Positions 30,491 through 42,303 of a DNA stretch of 64,000 bases are shown piece after piece; position 1 is the first letter of the stretch; each line of letters opens with the position of its first letter. The DNA is taken from positions 25,848,552 to 25,912,551 of the forward strand of contig OX463832.1 in assembly GCA_949825045.1 (NCBI GenBank). Reading direction: 5' to 3'. A program made the translations under genes and the position numbers. The notes beneath the pieces are model-generated. The model searched no databases. It was not told the origin of the DNA and saw only the letters and a program-made list of their open reading frames with translations. The DNA is from Argyresthia goedartella. Lineage: Eukaryota > Arthropoda > Insecta > Lepidoptera > Argyresthiidae.

Positions 30491-32204
30491 TAGTGTTACC
30501 ACTAAATAAACATACATTTTCTACGATTAAAAAATTAAAGTTTAGGTTGACGTAACTAAAGCGCTGCTTATGTCACAATTTTACTGAATTTGCTTGATAA
30601 TCGCAAGGGAATCAAAACCTAAATGATACAACCATAAAGGATACATCCCGTTGATATATTATTGTGAAATTCGGCACGAAGAAGCAAAAAATCTGAAAAA
30701 CGTAAATTTGTAATTCGTTCCCAAAAAATTACGATTAGGGCGGAACCCTCGGTACGCAAGTCCAACTCGCACTTGGCCGGTTTTATTTAAAAGAAATTTT
30801 GTTAAAAAACAAAAGCAGGCTGTGAGAGTACAAGTGTTGTATTTAAACTGCATTTACCGCTGTCAAAGGTCTGGAGAAAGTTATAATTCTCGAAATTGAG
30901 AACATTTCTATTCAAGCCTATTTGGTGCTTATTTAGCCGCGAGCAAAAAGTCTCGCAAAGATTTAAATAATTACGTCTCGGAAGCAATTACGAAAAATCG
31001 CATTGTTCTTATTTTAGAGTCCAATTTCACTCTTCTAGCCATTTTATGAAACGACAAGTGACAATGTTATAGGTCAAATGACCAACCTAGACTGCAAGTT
31101 ACAATGTTAAATTTAAAGTTACAAGGTTAAGGGGATACCTTGTCCGAGCTAAGGTCTCCGTAACTCTAGGCGAAAAGACCCGCAGTGTGAGAGGAACGTA
31201 ATTGGGGAAAAATGGCATAACGTAGCGCTAAACCACAGAAAAAGTGTAAAAAAATAAACTAAGCTATTTTTTTTTTAAACATTTTCAAGGAGAGTTTACG
31301 GATACATAATATTCACATTTTGAACGCAGTTCCACAGTGAAATTAGTTAGTATTTCAGAATTACAGGAAAAAATAAAACAATTTAGAGGTATTTTCGTAA
31401 TTAAATTATGTCGAGAAATTTTTATCCAATCGCGTTTTCCTACAGTGAAAATCTTAATCAAAGACTCAATTAACATTAACCTATAACTCAAATCTGTAGA
31501 TGACTTTGTGGTGGAGTAAATGGATTCGAAAAAAAACCCTTTTTTTCGTATCATCTTAAATTACCAACACAGACTGCAAGTAAAGAGCCGCTTGAGGCTT
31601 TATTCTCATTACAGCTGATAGTCAGCATCAAATAAATTGTATTACTTAGTGCAGATTTCTGTTGAATTTGCTGTCATTTACAGCTCGTTTTCATTCTCGT
31701 TCACAACAGCATACGACCTTTACATGTTGGCATTACCCTTGTAAAATTGTAACTTGTTGATTTATGAAATTCCCTCAAAGGGACGAAAAGTTTATTTGGT
31801 TTACGCAAAGGTTTATTAAAAAATCAGGGCCATATTTTAATTTGAAAAATATTGCTTTTTGTTGTAGCTGTTTTGTTCCCTAAAATAATTGCTGTTTTCA
31901 CTGCCCTGGAACCTTATCAAATAATTTGTTTTATATCTACTGTTTTAATCGAGATTTTGAACTCTCACGCTAAGGGGAGAATTATGAGATTTTTCTTTTA
32001 AGATGTTTTCCATCACCACTATTATCTAAGCCAGTTCGATTGTGCTTTAGACATGTGAGATTGATTTTGCTAAGCAACTGTCGTGTTTTGGTTCTACATA
32101 ATGGAATTACATCAATATTGTATAAGTATTTACAGATTTCATTTTGATTTGTTTATAATGGTAGTAAATATAAAAAACGCGACTCAAATATTTGATTTTA
32201 TTAA
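30491..32204. other. Largely unassigned stretch
   Basis: Contains a family C end on the minus strand at about 30735-30785 (GTCCAACTCGCACTTGGCC). The remaining 1.5 kb shows no gene, clear repeat or terminal structure that I can support. Confidence 0.45.
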
Positions 32205-32560
32205 GCAATTTGAAAACCATGTTAAAGCCACTTTGTTGAAAAAGGGATATTACAATGTTCAAGATTACTTAAATGACAGGACTGTATGGGGTTAATCTGG
32301 CTCAACACAGACCTTGCTGTTAATAATTTTGTAATGATTTATTGCTGCTCATTAATTATCATAATTTATATTGTTATATTTGTATTAGTTAAGCACAAGC
32401 AATTTTTAAAAGAGATCTAAAAATCTATCTGTGGGAGTTTCTACGCCCTTCTTCTCCCACAGTGGTCCAATGTAGAGAAGTGGCAAAAAATGACGATTGT
32501 TAAGTATATGTAAATATCTACATTAATAAAGATATTTGATTGATTGATTGATTGATTGAA
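32205..32560 (+). mobile_element. 5'-truncated LINE-1 family copy
   Basis: Codes for the last residues of ORF2 (KGYYNVQDYLNDRTVWG) and then the full 3' UTR (CTCCCACAGTGGTCCAATGT), ending in (TTGA)n. Nearly identical to the long copy at 22690-23010. Confidence 0.88.
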
Positions 32561-32639
32561 TAACACACAAAGGTTATCACAGGTATCACAAATATTGACA
32601 TTTCACTAACATCTTTAATCAGTGTTGAAACTTTCAACA

Positions 32640-32930
32640 ACTTGCTCAACCTAGACGCCTTACAAAACTTAACTGAAGCTTGATTAAAAAAAATGTATAA
32701 AGCACACTTTGTGCACAAAGGCCTACTACAACATTAATGACTTTTTACAAGACATCGACATCTGGCATTAAACCAGTTCATTGCACCCTATATATTATGT
32801 GCTAATAATTGGGTACCTACGTAATGGTTTATTATGCTTGCTTGATTATGTCATGACGTTCATTCAGTCTAAATTTTTGTACTATTATGAATAAAAATCT
32901 TTGTTGTGAACTGAACTGAACTGACATATC
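32640..32930 (+). mobile_element. 5'-truncated LINE tail, another family
   Basis: One frame gives KAYYNINDFLQDIDIWH and stop, which resembles the ORF2 C-terminus of CR1/Jockey-type elements. The 3' UTR ends with GAATAAAAATC and a (TGAAC)n tail. Confidence 0.6.
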
Positions 32931-33109
32931 TTTGATTGAAACCGCAAATTTCCGGTAATGTCTCCGTTTCAGGATTGGGAAAAACATGCGTTTCAAATGT
33001 CCAGAGGTTATCCTCTACAGGCCCCATTTCTCACGATTTTGTGAGCAGGTTCGATAATTAAATAGTATTTTTATTGTCGATTAAGTTTTTGGAAATTTTT
33101 CAAAATGGC

Positions 33110-33400
33110 TGAGTTGTGGGAGGTTTTAAAATTTCAAAAAACCGTTACAGTCCAAAGAGCTTGACGGATTTGAACAAATGAGGCGTCGTTGGGTTTGCAG
33201 AGACCGTGAGAGTAACAGGCTATATCATTTTAGTGTAAAGTCCAATAGTTTGGGTTGAAGACCGCAATATGTAGTTTACAAAGTCATTGGTGCGGCTACT
33301 TTCATACTCCATATACGTAACCAGGCGCATTCATAAGTTAGTATGTGTTATTAAAAGAGAGTGTCATACGCGAGGCCTACAGCTCACAGAGTCTCTTATT
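33110..33400 (+). mobile_element. Family E repeat
   Basis: Same landmarks as 26602-26870, and continues to ATACGCGAGGCCTACAGCTC at its right side, a piece also seen at 54710 and 40706 in inverted form. Confidence 0.7.
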
Positions 33401-33479
33401 CTTGTATAATTACTAGGAAGTGCCTCCGTAGAAGGCGCCGGCTTCCAAAATAATAATAGTAAAAAAAAGAAAAAAAGTA

Positions 33480-33754
33480 ATGCTCTAAAAAAAAAACTTT
33501 AAATTTAATCAAACCCACCAATTAATTACATCACACAATTTAAAAGCTTGCTGCGAGATTTACATCTTCTGACAATTCAAAATTACGAAAATCTTCTGTC
33601 AATTCAATAACAAATTCTGTAAAATGGATAGTTAACTAACTACATCTACATAAGTAAATCTCGCAGCAAGCTTTTATATCATAATAAATTGTGTGATGTA
33701 ATTAATTGGTGGGTTCGATTCAATTTAAAGTTTATTTTCTTCTTTTTAGAGCAT
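33480..33754. mobile_element. 275-bp foldback MITE
   Basis: ATGCTCTAAA, ACTTTAAATTTAATC, CACCAATTAATTACATCACA and AGCTTGCTGCGAGATTTA on the left are answered in reverse order on the right, ending TTTTTAGAGCAT. The arms are about 80-95 bp and include a few short gaps. Confidence 0.85.
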
Positions 33755-34022
33755 TTCAATAAAAGCTTTTTTTATGTTGTTTTTTTTGTTATCGCTGTGT
33801 TATTATAGGTATTTTAATTTTTTTAAGCTTGTTCATCCCGTTAATTTAGACAGTCTATTTCTTAAATAAACACCCTTGTAGTGATTTGACTCTTAACACT
33901 TTAGAATGGGCTATGAAGAGCAACGTCAGAGATATCACATGATGAAATGGGGTGATAATTAAGAAAATTGGTATTCCGTGCGACCACAACGCTGCTGTGA
34001 GGGATTAGGGAAACTCTGAAGA

Positions 34023-34543
34023 GGTCACTTTAAAAAATCCGTCAAGTGCGGGCCGGACTCGCACACGAAGGGTTCCGTACCATCGTAGAAGAAAAAAAAC
34101 ACTAAATCCTAAATAATAAATAATAAAGCCAACACAAAAAGAAAAAATATATGTGTCCTCTGGGAATCGAACCCGGAACTTCAAGATCGCGAAACCGATA
34201 CGAAACCGACTCAGCCATCTCAAAGTTATTAAGAACAGTGAAATTTATGGTGATATTGAATCATGATGTTATGAGGAGTTTCGCAGGGGCAGGGATTTAA
34301 AAAAAACAGTCGCTTGTATGGGGACCCCCTTTATTTTCAAAATTGCGTGCAGTTCATTATTTGTTGCTGTTGCGGCAACAGAAATGCCCATTCTGGGAAA
34401 ATTTCAGCCCTCTACCTATTTCGGTTGATCAGATAGAGCCCGGTGACGGACGGACGGACGGACGGACGGACGGACAGACAGACGGACAGCGGAGGCTTAG
34501 TAATGGGGTCCCGTTTGGCACCCATCGAGTACGGAACCCTAAA
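34023..34543 (+). mobile_element. Family C repeat, interrupted by a tRNA-like segment
   Basis: Left end GTCAAGTGCGGGCCGGACTC and GAAGGGTTCCGTACCA; right end (GGAC)n at 34446-34475, GGGTCCCGTTTGGCACCC and GGAACCCTAAAAA. The 34115-34225 segment is foreign to the family. Confidence 0.8.
34115..34225 (-). mobile_element. tRNA-derived SINE fragment
   Basis: Minus strand: GAGATGGCTGAGTCGGTTTC fits box A and GGGTTCGATTCCC-type sequence (34160-34172) fits box B. A short AATAAATAATAA tail faces the left end. Only the head and tail are visible. Confidence 0.55.
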
Positions 34544-34639
34544 AATAACTAATCTAGGACCTGAGCAGCTAATTGTCAAGACGAATCAAATGAGCTCAAA
34601 CTCGCTAGGGTTGCGTCGTTTTATTACAGAGTTGTCGTG

Positions 34640-35500
34640 TAAAGATATTTACCTAACCAGAACCTAACAGAAAACAACCAGGATAAAATTTAGAAATGAC
34701 AATTTATTAGGGTTATATACAATGAGTTAATTTAAAAAAAATGAAAGGAAGATGAGGATGAATGAGGTGAGACAGGTTTTATAAAATACAGAGGTCTGGA
34801 TAAAAAGAAGGAAGCGGAGAACACGGAGAGTAGGAGACCGATGAAGCAGTAGGCGTCTGGTGGACCGGTCAGTGAAGGCACTGGTGGGCGATGTAAGAGT
34901 TGCTGTCGGAGAGTGTGGCCGGCGGCCTATCGATCATCAGACCTCGACGAGCAGCAGGAGTAGGGGCCCTGGTAACGTGTCGGCCTGAAGTCACTGCTGA
35001 GCAGGTGTAGCCGAGAACGGGCAGGTGAAGTGGAGACTTCAACGAAGCGCGGACCAGGGTGCAGGTGTAGGCGAGAACGGGCAGGTGAAGTGAAGACTCA
35101 ACGAAGCGCTGACCAGGGTTGAGGCTCGCAGGATCAGAAGGCGTTGCAGTAGCGGCTCGCAGGATCACGGGGCAGTGCGACCCCGGGATAAGGCCTTTAG
35201 GTGATTCTTCTAGTTTGAGAACTGAAGTGAGACTCCAGAATTTCAGAAATGTTCCGCTCTTATACCCTTTTTGGAGAGTTCTAAAAATTATTTAAATTAA
35301 AAGAAATTTTTGTGAGTGGCCAAGAGAGAAAAAGTATTTTTGTAAAAGTATTGAAGCAAACATATCAGACCGCTAACGAGTTTGAATGGACATTGCCATG
35401 ACAACCAGATAAACAACGACAAAACAATATGTCAGATTTTGGTTTCAGGCTCGTAATAGAGAAAATAACAAGGTCACGTAGCCAAAACTACATAACAGCG
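34640..35500 (-). promoter_or_regulatory. Candidate solo LTR or promoter-containing repeat
   Basis: On the minus strand, GGTATAAGAGCGG near 35262 resembles a TATA box, and TCACTTCAGTTC about 30 bases downstream fits an arthropod initiator. A GC-richer transcribed-looking block follows, and AATAAA lies near 34703. TGTTATG at about 35498 could be the 5' terminus of an LTR. I cannot find a matching CA end, a target duplication, or a primer-binding site, so this remains a suggestion. Confidence 0.3.
34998..35118 (+). repeat. Two-copy 60-bp tandem repeat
   Basis: Two adjacent units share GCAGGTGTAG, CGAGAACGGGCAGGTGAAGT and AACGAAGCGC. They differ at a few positions. They lie in the GC-rich part of the candidate LTR. 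Confidence 0.8.
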
Positions 35501-35774
35501 AAAGAGAAAGGGTAGCGAACCAGCGCGCACGAAGCCCGAGATTGCAGAGTTTCGGAGAAAGCCAAATACAAGGTCACCAAAGGTAAACCCCTTCGCTATC
35601 GATTTAGAAGTGCTGATAGTGTGAAAATATGAAGCGAAAATGATTTGTTAATGTGTTCTTATGGTTTAAAACGTTACAGGGTCCTATGAAAATAAAGATG
35701 AACAAAATATACAGCTATGCAGCTCAGCAAGTATCCAGCTGAACATCCTGGAAACTGACATGTAAGTAGCATAA

Positions 35775-35990
35775 CACTACAAGTTCCATGGGAACTTGGC
35801 CATGAAAGCCGGAAGTTGGCCATGGGCCAACTTCCGGCTCCATCATCAGATCAGCTTCATGTTATCAAAATATTCTATTGCCATCAGATTTACATATGCA
35901 TGCAAAGTTTCAGCTCAATCGGAGATCGGTAAGTGGGTCAAATTTGACCTGAAAGATTCATTTTAAAAGATGCGTTGTAAATTTAAGGAA
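35775..35990. mobile_element. Common repeat starting with two CCATGG-centred hairpins
   Basis: 35779-35797 can pair around ATG (CAAGTTCC/GGAACTTG). Next, AGCCGGAAGTTGGCC (35807-35821) and its exact reverse complement (35825-35839) flank another ATG. Then CATCATCAGATCAGCTTCAT, TTTACATATGCATGCAAAG and TTTCAGCTCAATCGG follow, which I recognise as a repeat seen widely in Lepidoptera. Confidence 0.55.
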
Positions 35991-36026
35991 ATTAACATTA
36001 TTACAGTGCCGTGACAGTATATTTAT

Positions 36027-36525
36027 GAAAACCTAATGTACGTCCACAAAAATATTGATGAATTTCCTAAGAATAGCGACAGGCACAATGTCAACACTAG
36101 AAATAGGAATAAACTAGCTATACCTACTACTAGACTCCATATCCAGTATCTTTTAAAGGGCAATGTATTCGCTTTTACAAAAAAATCCCAACTGAGTTAC
36201 AAGAATTGTCTGTAAATAAATTTAAAAATGTTGTTAAATATCACTTAAGTAAAAAGGCTTACTACAAAATAAAGGATTATGTAGAAGTCAAGAAAGCTTG
36301 GGAAGGTGTTTGCTCCAATTCTGTAAAAAATAACTTATAAAGCTGGAGGTTTCTAGTCGCCTCTTTGCCTCCAGCATCTAAACCATTGAGGTGACGGAAT
36401 TCAAATTGAGTTCTATATTTCCCTGTACCTTATACATGTGTTAGTTTAAGATTTGACATTCTCCAAATGTAACCTATGTGTTTCTTATGGAAATAAACTC
36501 TTTTTGAATTTGAATTTGAATATGA
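36027..36525 (+). mobile_element. 5'-truncated LINE, CR1/Jockey-like, third family
   Basis: The frames give ENLMYVHKNIDEFPKNSDRH, RNRNKLAIPTTRLH, and LSKKAYYKIKDYVEVKKAWE, collinear with the LINE-1 ORF2 C-terminus but clearly divergent. The 3' UTR ends with GGAAATAAACTC and a (GAATTT)n tail. Two small shifts break the frame. Confidence 0.8.
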
Positions 36526-36829
36526 CCCGAACATACAACATACATACATGCATACATCCATGCATACATACAAGCATACATTGCAAGTTAAAAAAAAAAA
36601 CCTTTTAAAATAGTGGCCAAGTGCGAGTCGGACTCGCCCATGAAGCATCCCGTTTAAGCAAGTAATTATGTGACTGGATGTTTGTATTGTAACTTTGTTT
36701 TTCATAGTGTTATTTTTCATAGTGGTGTCTTTGCGGTTTTTATAAAGTTTTATATCTTAAAGACTGCTTATTATATTTTGTTTAAACCAATTTTCGTTGA
36801 AAGTGTGGAGGTACATTGCATATATTATT

Positions 36830-37232
36830 CGTGCCTGACAATTTCCTACGCGCGCGCAGGCACCATCTGCTGGCGGGCGGCACGCACCGCACGGTGGCGC
36901 GCCGGCATTCTCCACTAGTGCGGGCGCGAGACAGCCTCAACGCACTGCTGACTGCAGCACCAATGAACGATCTGTTTGGTGATGCATGGAGGGACATAGT
37001 GCGCGAATGTGGCAGGTTCTGTAAGATGGATGCATGATTGTGTTGTCACCGAATTATTTAACTTTTAGAATAGAATGTATATAATGGTAATTGAATTTAA
37101 TTGAATTGACTTGTATTGATATCTTTGTAATTTGTAATTGTAATTTTTACATAAATATTTCGTGTATATTTTATATTTGTGTCGATTTGGAATGTTCTGT
37201 AAGGGCACAAATAATAATAAAAGTAAATAAAT
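36830..37232 (+). pseudogene. Probable LINE C-terminal fragment inserted in family C
   Basis: A frame of about 70 codons in GC-rich sequence reads DNFLRARRHHLLAGG, VARRHSPLVRARDSLNALL, and ends WRDIVRECGRFCKMDA. After the stop the sequence turns AT-rich and finishes with AATAATAATAAAAGTAAATA. The placement inside another repeat, the truncated 5' end and the tail fit a reverse-transcribed insert. I do not recognise the protein family with certainty. Confidence 0.5.
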
Positions 37233-37396
37233 AAATATTTTTGTAAAATTTTCATTCTCTTAATTTAAAAAGTTAGAGGGGGGGGGGACATTTCTCCACT
37301 TTGGAAGGGAGGGATACCCCATACATATAGGTTTGATGAAAAAAAATATTTTTGTTTTCAGTTCCATGTATGTTCCTTTAATTATTTTAACTTTTC

Positions 37397-37482
37397 AATT
37401 TTTGTATAAAAATTGAATACATCTACATACCAAGTTTAAATTTTTGTATAAAAATTGAATACATCTACATACCAAGTTTCAA
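37397..37482 (+). repeat. 43-bp tandem duplication inside family C
   Basis: TTTTTGTATAAAAATTGAAT followed by ACATCTACATACCAAGTTT occurs twice in a row. Other family C copies have it once. Confidence 0.85.
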
Positions 37483-37593
37483 CTATGCAGTCCTAATAGT
37501 TTCTGCATAAAGTTGCTGTGACATACGGACGGACGGACGGACAGACAGACTTGACGAAACCATAAGGGTTTCTTGTTTCTCTACGGAACCCTA

Positions 37594-39170
37594 AAAAGAA
37601 ACGCGCCAGAAATGTATGTATGAAGCGCAGACTTATTTGAATTTCGAATATAGAGTGCACCAGAAATGTAAGTAAGTAAATGTATTTTAATTTAAACGAA
37701 CATGAATTGAATATGCACAGTCAATAAAAATCGGGAACACACCACCACAAGGCCGTATTATTGAGTTACCTTTGCCTAAAAAAAAACGAAATAAAACCGG
37801 TCAAGTGCGAATAGGAAGTCGGACTCCCACACGAAGGGTTCCATAGCATTGCACACGGATAACCGTAAAACGACTGTAGTTTATACGAGTATTCCTTTTT
37901 AATTCTTAATCATACAATATTAAATACTAGGTTCAAGGACTACATTCAAGGCCATACATCGAAACATTGAAAAATAGTTTTTCTCAAAAATAGTATGAAA
38001 TGTCCCCATAACATCTGTGAAGATGGTATCCGAACGTGACTCAACCTGGACAATTCTTAGAAGTGTCCAGGAAAACGCAAAAGTGTCCAGTAAGTAAGTA
38101 TTAAATCCCATTACATATCATAATATAATATAGAACATATTTTTTTCTGCAAAGATAAACTAAGGAGGTTATTGGCAGATAAAGGCCATTAATAAAAAGA
38201 AGGTCCCATAGAGGTTGACGTGTCCAAATTGCACTTATATTGCACGATGTAAAATGGCGGCAAACTCGGTTCATTTGTATTTTTTACTATTTTGATACTA
38301 ATTAGGGATTAGGAATTCGATACTAACAGAAGAAAAAGACGAATAAAATAAAATATTCACAATAAACATAAATGGTTTTATTTTTGCGAAAAGCACTATA
38401 CATACGTGCCATCCGCCTACGTTTTACTTAGCTATAGGCCGGCTTAATCATACTCGTCCAGGATGGCTTACTTACTGCTCTCTGCAGTAATGTACTATTG
38501 AGTATGTAGTATGTAAGTATTGCATATGCGCACACATCTAGATGCAACGATACATCCACACTACTCACTTATACCATTGTATTCCAGAAGTATAATTTAT
38601 AGTTATAACTTTTTCTTTTTGATGATCCTTTAGACTCTTTTTATTAGTTTATTGTTGTTATTTAAGAGTAATTATCTTGGTTACTAACAGTTATGTGTAC
38701 ACCAATTCAATATTTTGTCAACAATAGTACAGAAGCTGTTGCCTATCTTACTTAAGCCTAGTTAAGGTAACAGTAACAAACATATAATGTAAAACCTAAA
38801 TTGATAAATAAATAATTCTTATTCTTATTCTTATTATACTGTATGTATACGATTGTTTACAAAAACGCGACTTTGTTCCTGATAACGGAAATAGCATAGG
38901 TACAACAAACCTGCCGATATTACGTCGCGTTTTGGCGTCAACCGAACTTCGGTCGGGCGTATTCGGCAGCTAATCGTCATTTATCTGTCTGCGTCCGACG
39001 TAAAATCAGCCGCGGCACTTCATCGCGTAATTTCGGTGTGTCGACTCACTAATTTCCTCATTCATAAAACTTATCAAACCTGTGATATCTAAAATGTGCT
39101 TTGTCCTTTTCTCACAAACACATTTTTCAAAGTGACAGACAAAGACAAACGAATTATAACGGCATTATAG
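37594..39170. other. Largely unassigned stretch
   Basis: A family C left-end fragment is at 37796-37850 (GTCAAGTGCGAATAGG, CACACGAAGGGTTCC). A (TTCTTA)n run at 38817-38836 preceded by AAATAAATAA looks like another LINE tail. 38880-39060 contains GC-rich motifs (CCGAACTTCGGTCGGGC) related to the element at 39171-39995. No gene seen. Confidence 0.5.
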
Positions 39171-39995
39171 TTAAAATAGGTGTGTCTAATCACACTGTGC
39201 CGAAGATAAGCGACCGAAGATAGGCAGGATTAGGGCTGCAATGCTATTTGAATTACTGACGACCAAAATGCCGAAATTACGTTACGTTATAGCGTACAGC
39301 AAACTTTGGTCGGGCTTAAGGGATTAAATATGGCCAGCACCAGGGGGCGCGAACAAACAAATGCATCTTTAGCTTCAATTCTAGGCTACTAGATAACATA
39401 AAAATGTAGGATAAATATATGTTATAAAAGGTCTATTAGAGATAAGAATGGTCTTTTAAAATTACCATATAACTGATATATTTAATACTTAAAAATATTT
39501 TTCGCAATGCATTATTATTCAACTAAATGAACAAGCGCTCGGAGACGAAATCAGTTTCCTATATGAAACTTACACGCAAAAATAGGTAAACAAAATGGAA
39601 ATTTTTTAGTTGTTTTATTTTATTTTTAATTTTATTATTACAGGAGTTTAGTAATATTTTCTATAATTTTCTTGGTCTCGGAGCTCGGGCTGCCCCGCGG
39701 GGCTCTGCGCGGGAGCATGCGTCAGCCTGCTTCGACGCGATGCGACGGATATTTGTTTTCTTTGTCTAATTTTCAATGCCATTGGCCCATGTTCAGCCCT
39801 TAAGTTCAGCGGCAACTTATACTGTAGAGCTCACATTATACGCGATCGAAGTTCGCTTCGGTTGCCAAAACCTCTGCTGAACGAGACACACAAATTTTAC
39901 ATATTAGCCGTATACGTCGGAACGTAAAATCTGCTGCGGAATCACGCCGAACTTCGGTGGCGTATCTTTGGCATAGTGTGTTTAAACACCTTTAA
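39171..39995. mobile_element. 825-bp TIR element, non-autonomous
   Basis: Left end: AGGTGTGTCTAATCACACTG, TGCCGAAGATAAGC. Right end: GCGTATCTTTGGCATAGTGT, TTAAACACCTTTAA. These are imperfect inverted repeats of about 36 bp. Inside, CAAACTTTGGTCGGGCTTAA and GCCGAACTTCGGTGG repeat the theme. No transposase frame. Confidence 0.6.
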
Positions 39996-40449
39996 GTACC
40001 TTAAATAAGAATGATAATTTACTTGTTGAGCACTGTACATTGCATGGGTAATGTGAATTTAATGAGCTTGCTATATATTTCATTGGTCTTTGAATGTACT
40101 AAAAGTCCAGCTGTTTCCTTTTAGAACCTCGGGTTGCAGGCACAGATTCTCCCACGTCCAGCCAGATGTGATGTTTTATACGTATTTTTTAAACCCTCGC
40201 AAGCGAAACCTTATTAACCATCCTTTTTGGAGGAAATTCAATTTTACTTCCCAGCAATGGGTTGTGGCCACCCCTGGGAATCGAACTGTGTTGTTGTTGT
40301 TCAAAACCAACCCCTAATCCGAGAGTGTTAGCGTTGAGAGTTCGGAGATCAAACTTCACGTGGTGTCGTTTCAATCGTGCAGAATATTGTACTCGTATTA
40401 GAGTGGCCATGGTTTGAATTTTCGCAGGACTTTGCTATACGTTAGTAGA
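39996..40449. other. Unassigned stretch with a weak tRNA-like box
   Basis: GGGAATCGAAC near 40277 could be a minus-strand box B, but no convincing box A or SINE body accompanies it. Confidence 0.35.
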
Positions 40450-40705
40450 TAAATACGGCTATTATTTTATCCACATCAAAAATACTGATTTCCACAGCAA
40501 AAAAGGATCAGCAAAAACACTTTTTATGTTTTAAGTATTTTAGTTGTTCTTACATGTTCAACCTAATACTTCGCTTCGCTCACCCCCTTTACCCTTCACC
40601 TCAGCTACCGCAGTATTTTGCCCTGATATTTGCTGTAAAAATCTGTACATTTGCTGTGCAAATCAGTATTATTGATGTGCAGTTTAATATATCCCGATAA
40701 ATACT
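40450..40705 (-). mobile_element. Inverted-repeat MITE with A-cassette
   Basis: ACATCAAAAATACTGATTTC with CACAGCAAA on the left pairs with TTTGCTGTGCAAATCAGTAT, TATTGATGTGCAG on the right. The A-cassette (40543-40630) sits in the middle with the CTTCGCTTCGCTCACCCCC core. Same type as 52928-53145 and 1430-1675. Confidence 0.75.
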
Positions 40706-40990
40706 AGTGGCTCTAAGAGTTGTAGACCTAACGAGCGATAAAGGAAATTTGAGTTGTTTTTAATTATTATCCCCTCACACCTGACATTATTATAAATACA
40801 AATATTCCGTCTGCATTTTCTTCCAATACCACATACAAACTTATGAATACATTTATTTATTTATCACTACACTGGTTACTTACATGGATTATGAATATAG
40901 CCGCAGCAATAACTTTGTAAACTACATTTTGCTATCTAAAATCCAAACTATTGACTTTTACCCTAATTTAGATAGTCTATGTAATTTTAA
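40706..40990 (-). mobile_element. Family E repeat, inverted
   Basis: On the minus strand: CAAACTATTGGATTTTAGAT-like order, GTTTACAAAGTTATTGCTGC, ATGTAAGTAACCAG. It ends at the CTCTAAGAGTTGTAGACC segment on the left. Confidence 0.6.
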
Positions 40991-41588
40991 CAACCTCCAC
41001 AAATTCAACAATACTCCATTTGTTTAAATCCAACAAGCCGTTTAAGTTGAAGTGTTTTTTTTCAGAAGTTTCAACTTCATATCTCCGCCATTTTGTAAAA
41101 CTGATGGCCGATTTCACCAACGATCCCTATCTTTTAGGGGACACTTTCTTTCTTTCAGGGGCCTGGCCTTTGTTTCGATTTGCCCTAAGTGTAAGGGTCA
41201 TCTAGGCTCCTTGGGGACCCCCTAAATATAAGAGTCCGGCCGCCGAAACAATCGCTAAACAGCTAAGAAAAAGAGCTAAGTGTCGCTTAACTGTTGGTGA
41301 AATTGGGCATGAATCTACTAAAATAATCTAATTAATTGTCGAACCTGCTCACAAAAATTCATCCGAGAATCAGTTGGGAAATGCGGCCTGTGGAGGATAA
41401 CATCGGACACACATCCGGACATACGAAGGCATTTTTGCCCAATTCTGAAACGGAGATACTTCGGCGCCTCGCTCGCTCTGTCAAACCTGTATTTACCGGC
41501 ACATACACTGCTTCTAGCCCCACACCGATTCGAAGCCTCGCTGTGGAGGCAGAACCTAGAACCACGAAGCTACAAAGGTCATCTAGAT
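40991..41588. other. Unassigned stretch
   Basis: Contains a trace of a SINE-c body at 41498-41530 (CCGGCACATACACTGCTTCT). No gene; two overlapping short frames at 41336-41590 are not recognised. Confidence 0.45.
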
Positions 41589-41830
41589 GATAATAATAAT
41601 ACCTTGGAAACTATTTACATACATTGATCTAGCCCCAAACTAGGATTCCCTGTATCTTGGGTGCTAGACAACGATACACATACTTATATAGATAAATATT
41701 ATCAATAAACAACCATGACTAGGGTACAAACATCCGTCGTCATCAAACAAATATTTGCCCCCACCGGGACTCGAACCCGGGACCCTTGGCTTCGCAGGCA
41801 GGGTCACTGCCGACTCGGCCATTCGGGTCG
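41589..41830 (-). mobile_element. SINE-a, copy 2
   Basis: Reads in reverse from (ATT)n through CCCAAGATACAGG to the tRNA-like head with box B GGTTCGAGTCCCGG and box A GGCCGAGTCGG. Complete. Confidence 0.88.
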
Positions 41831-42119
41831 TTAATATTCGAGTCCCAGTACTGACCATGTAACAATGGGATAAGCTCTGCATCTTAAGAATATTGTACGG
41901 ACGTTTTAACGGTAATGCATAACAGCGCGGCGTGAGGAAACCCTCATATCTTCATAGTTGCAGCAAATAGTCACGCAAATTGGGCTGTCGAATAATTGTC
42001 GAAATGTCTCTCGCTTTGTCTGTTTGTCTAAAACACGAACCTAGATCCTGGCTATGAGATTCGTGAGGTGAACGAAAAAAGCATAGAAGCGCGCTGTTAA
42101 CAAATTGACATTCTAAAAC

Positions 42120-42303
42120 GGTACAATACGATTAAAATCAGTTAAAGATTCGGCTTTTCTCGGATATCATCGCCTGAATCCGGAGACTGAAATGACACGA
42201 AATACATTACCGCGATTTCTTTTAGGTGAGAGAGAGAGATGAGCGATTCACGACAATTTCCGAGGTTGGCCGAATCGTTAACTGATTTTAATCGTATTGT
42301 ACC
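42120..42303. mobile_element. 184-bp MITE with 35-bp TIRs
   Basis: The left end GGTACAATACGATTAAAATC with AGTTAAAGATTCGGC is repeated inverted at the right end with one mismatch in 35. The interior has an (AG)n run. No target duplication was obvious. Confidence 0.85.

Larger units (their letters stand above)
36608..37593 (+). mobile_element. Family C repeat split by a LINE fragment
   Basis: The left part (36608-36829: GTGCGAGTCGGACTCGCCCA, GTAATTATGTGACTGGATG) and the right part (37233-37593: AAAGTTAGAGG, ATATAGGTTTGATGAAAAA, (GGAC)n, GGAACCCTAAAAA) together match the uninterrupted copy at 51776-52362. Between them is unrelated sequence. Confidence 0.75.
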
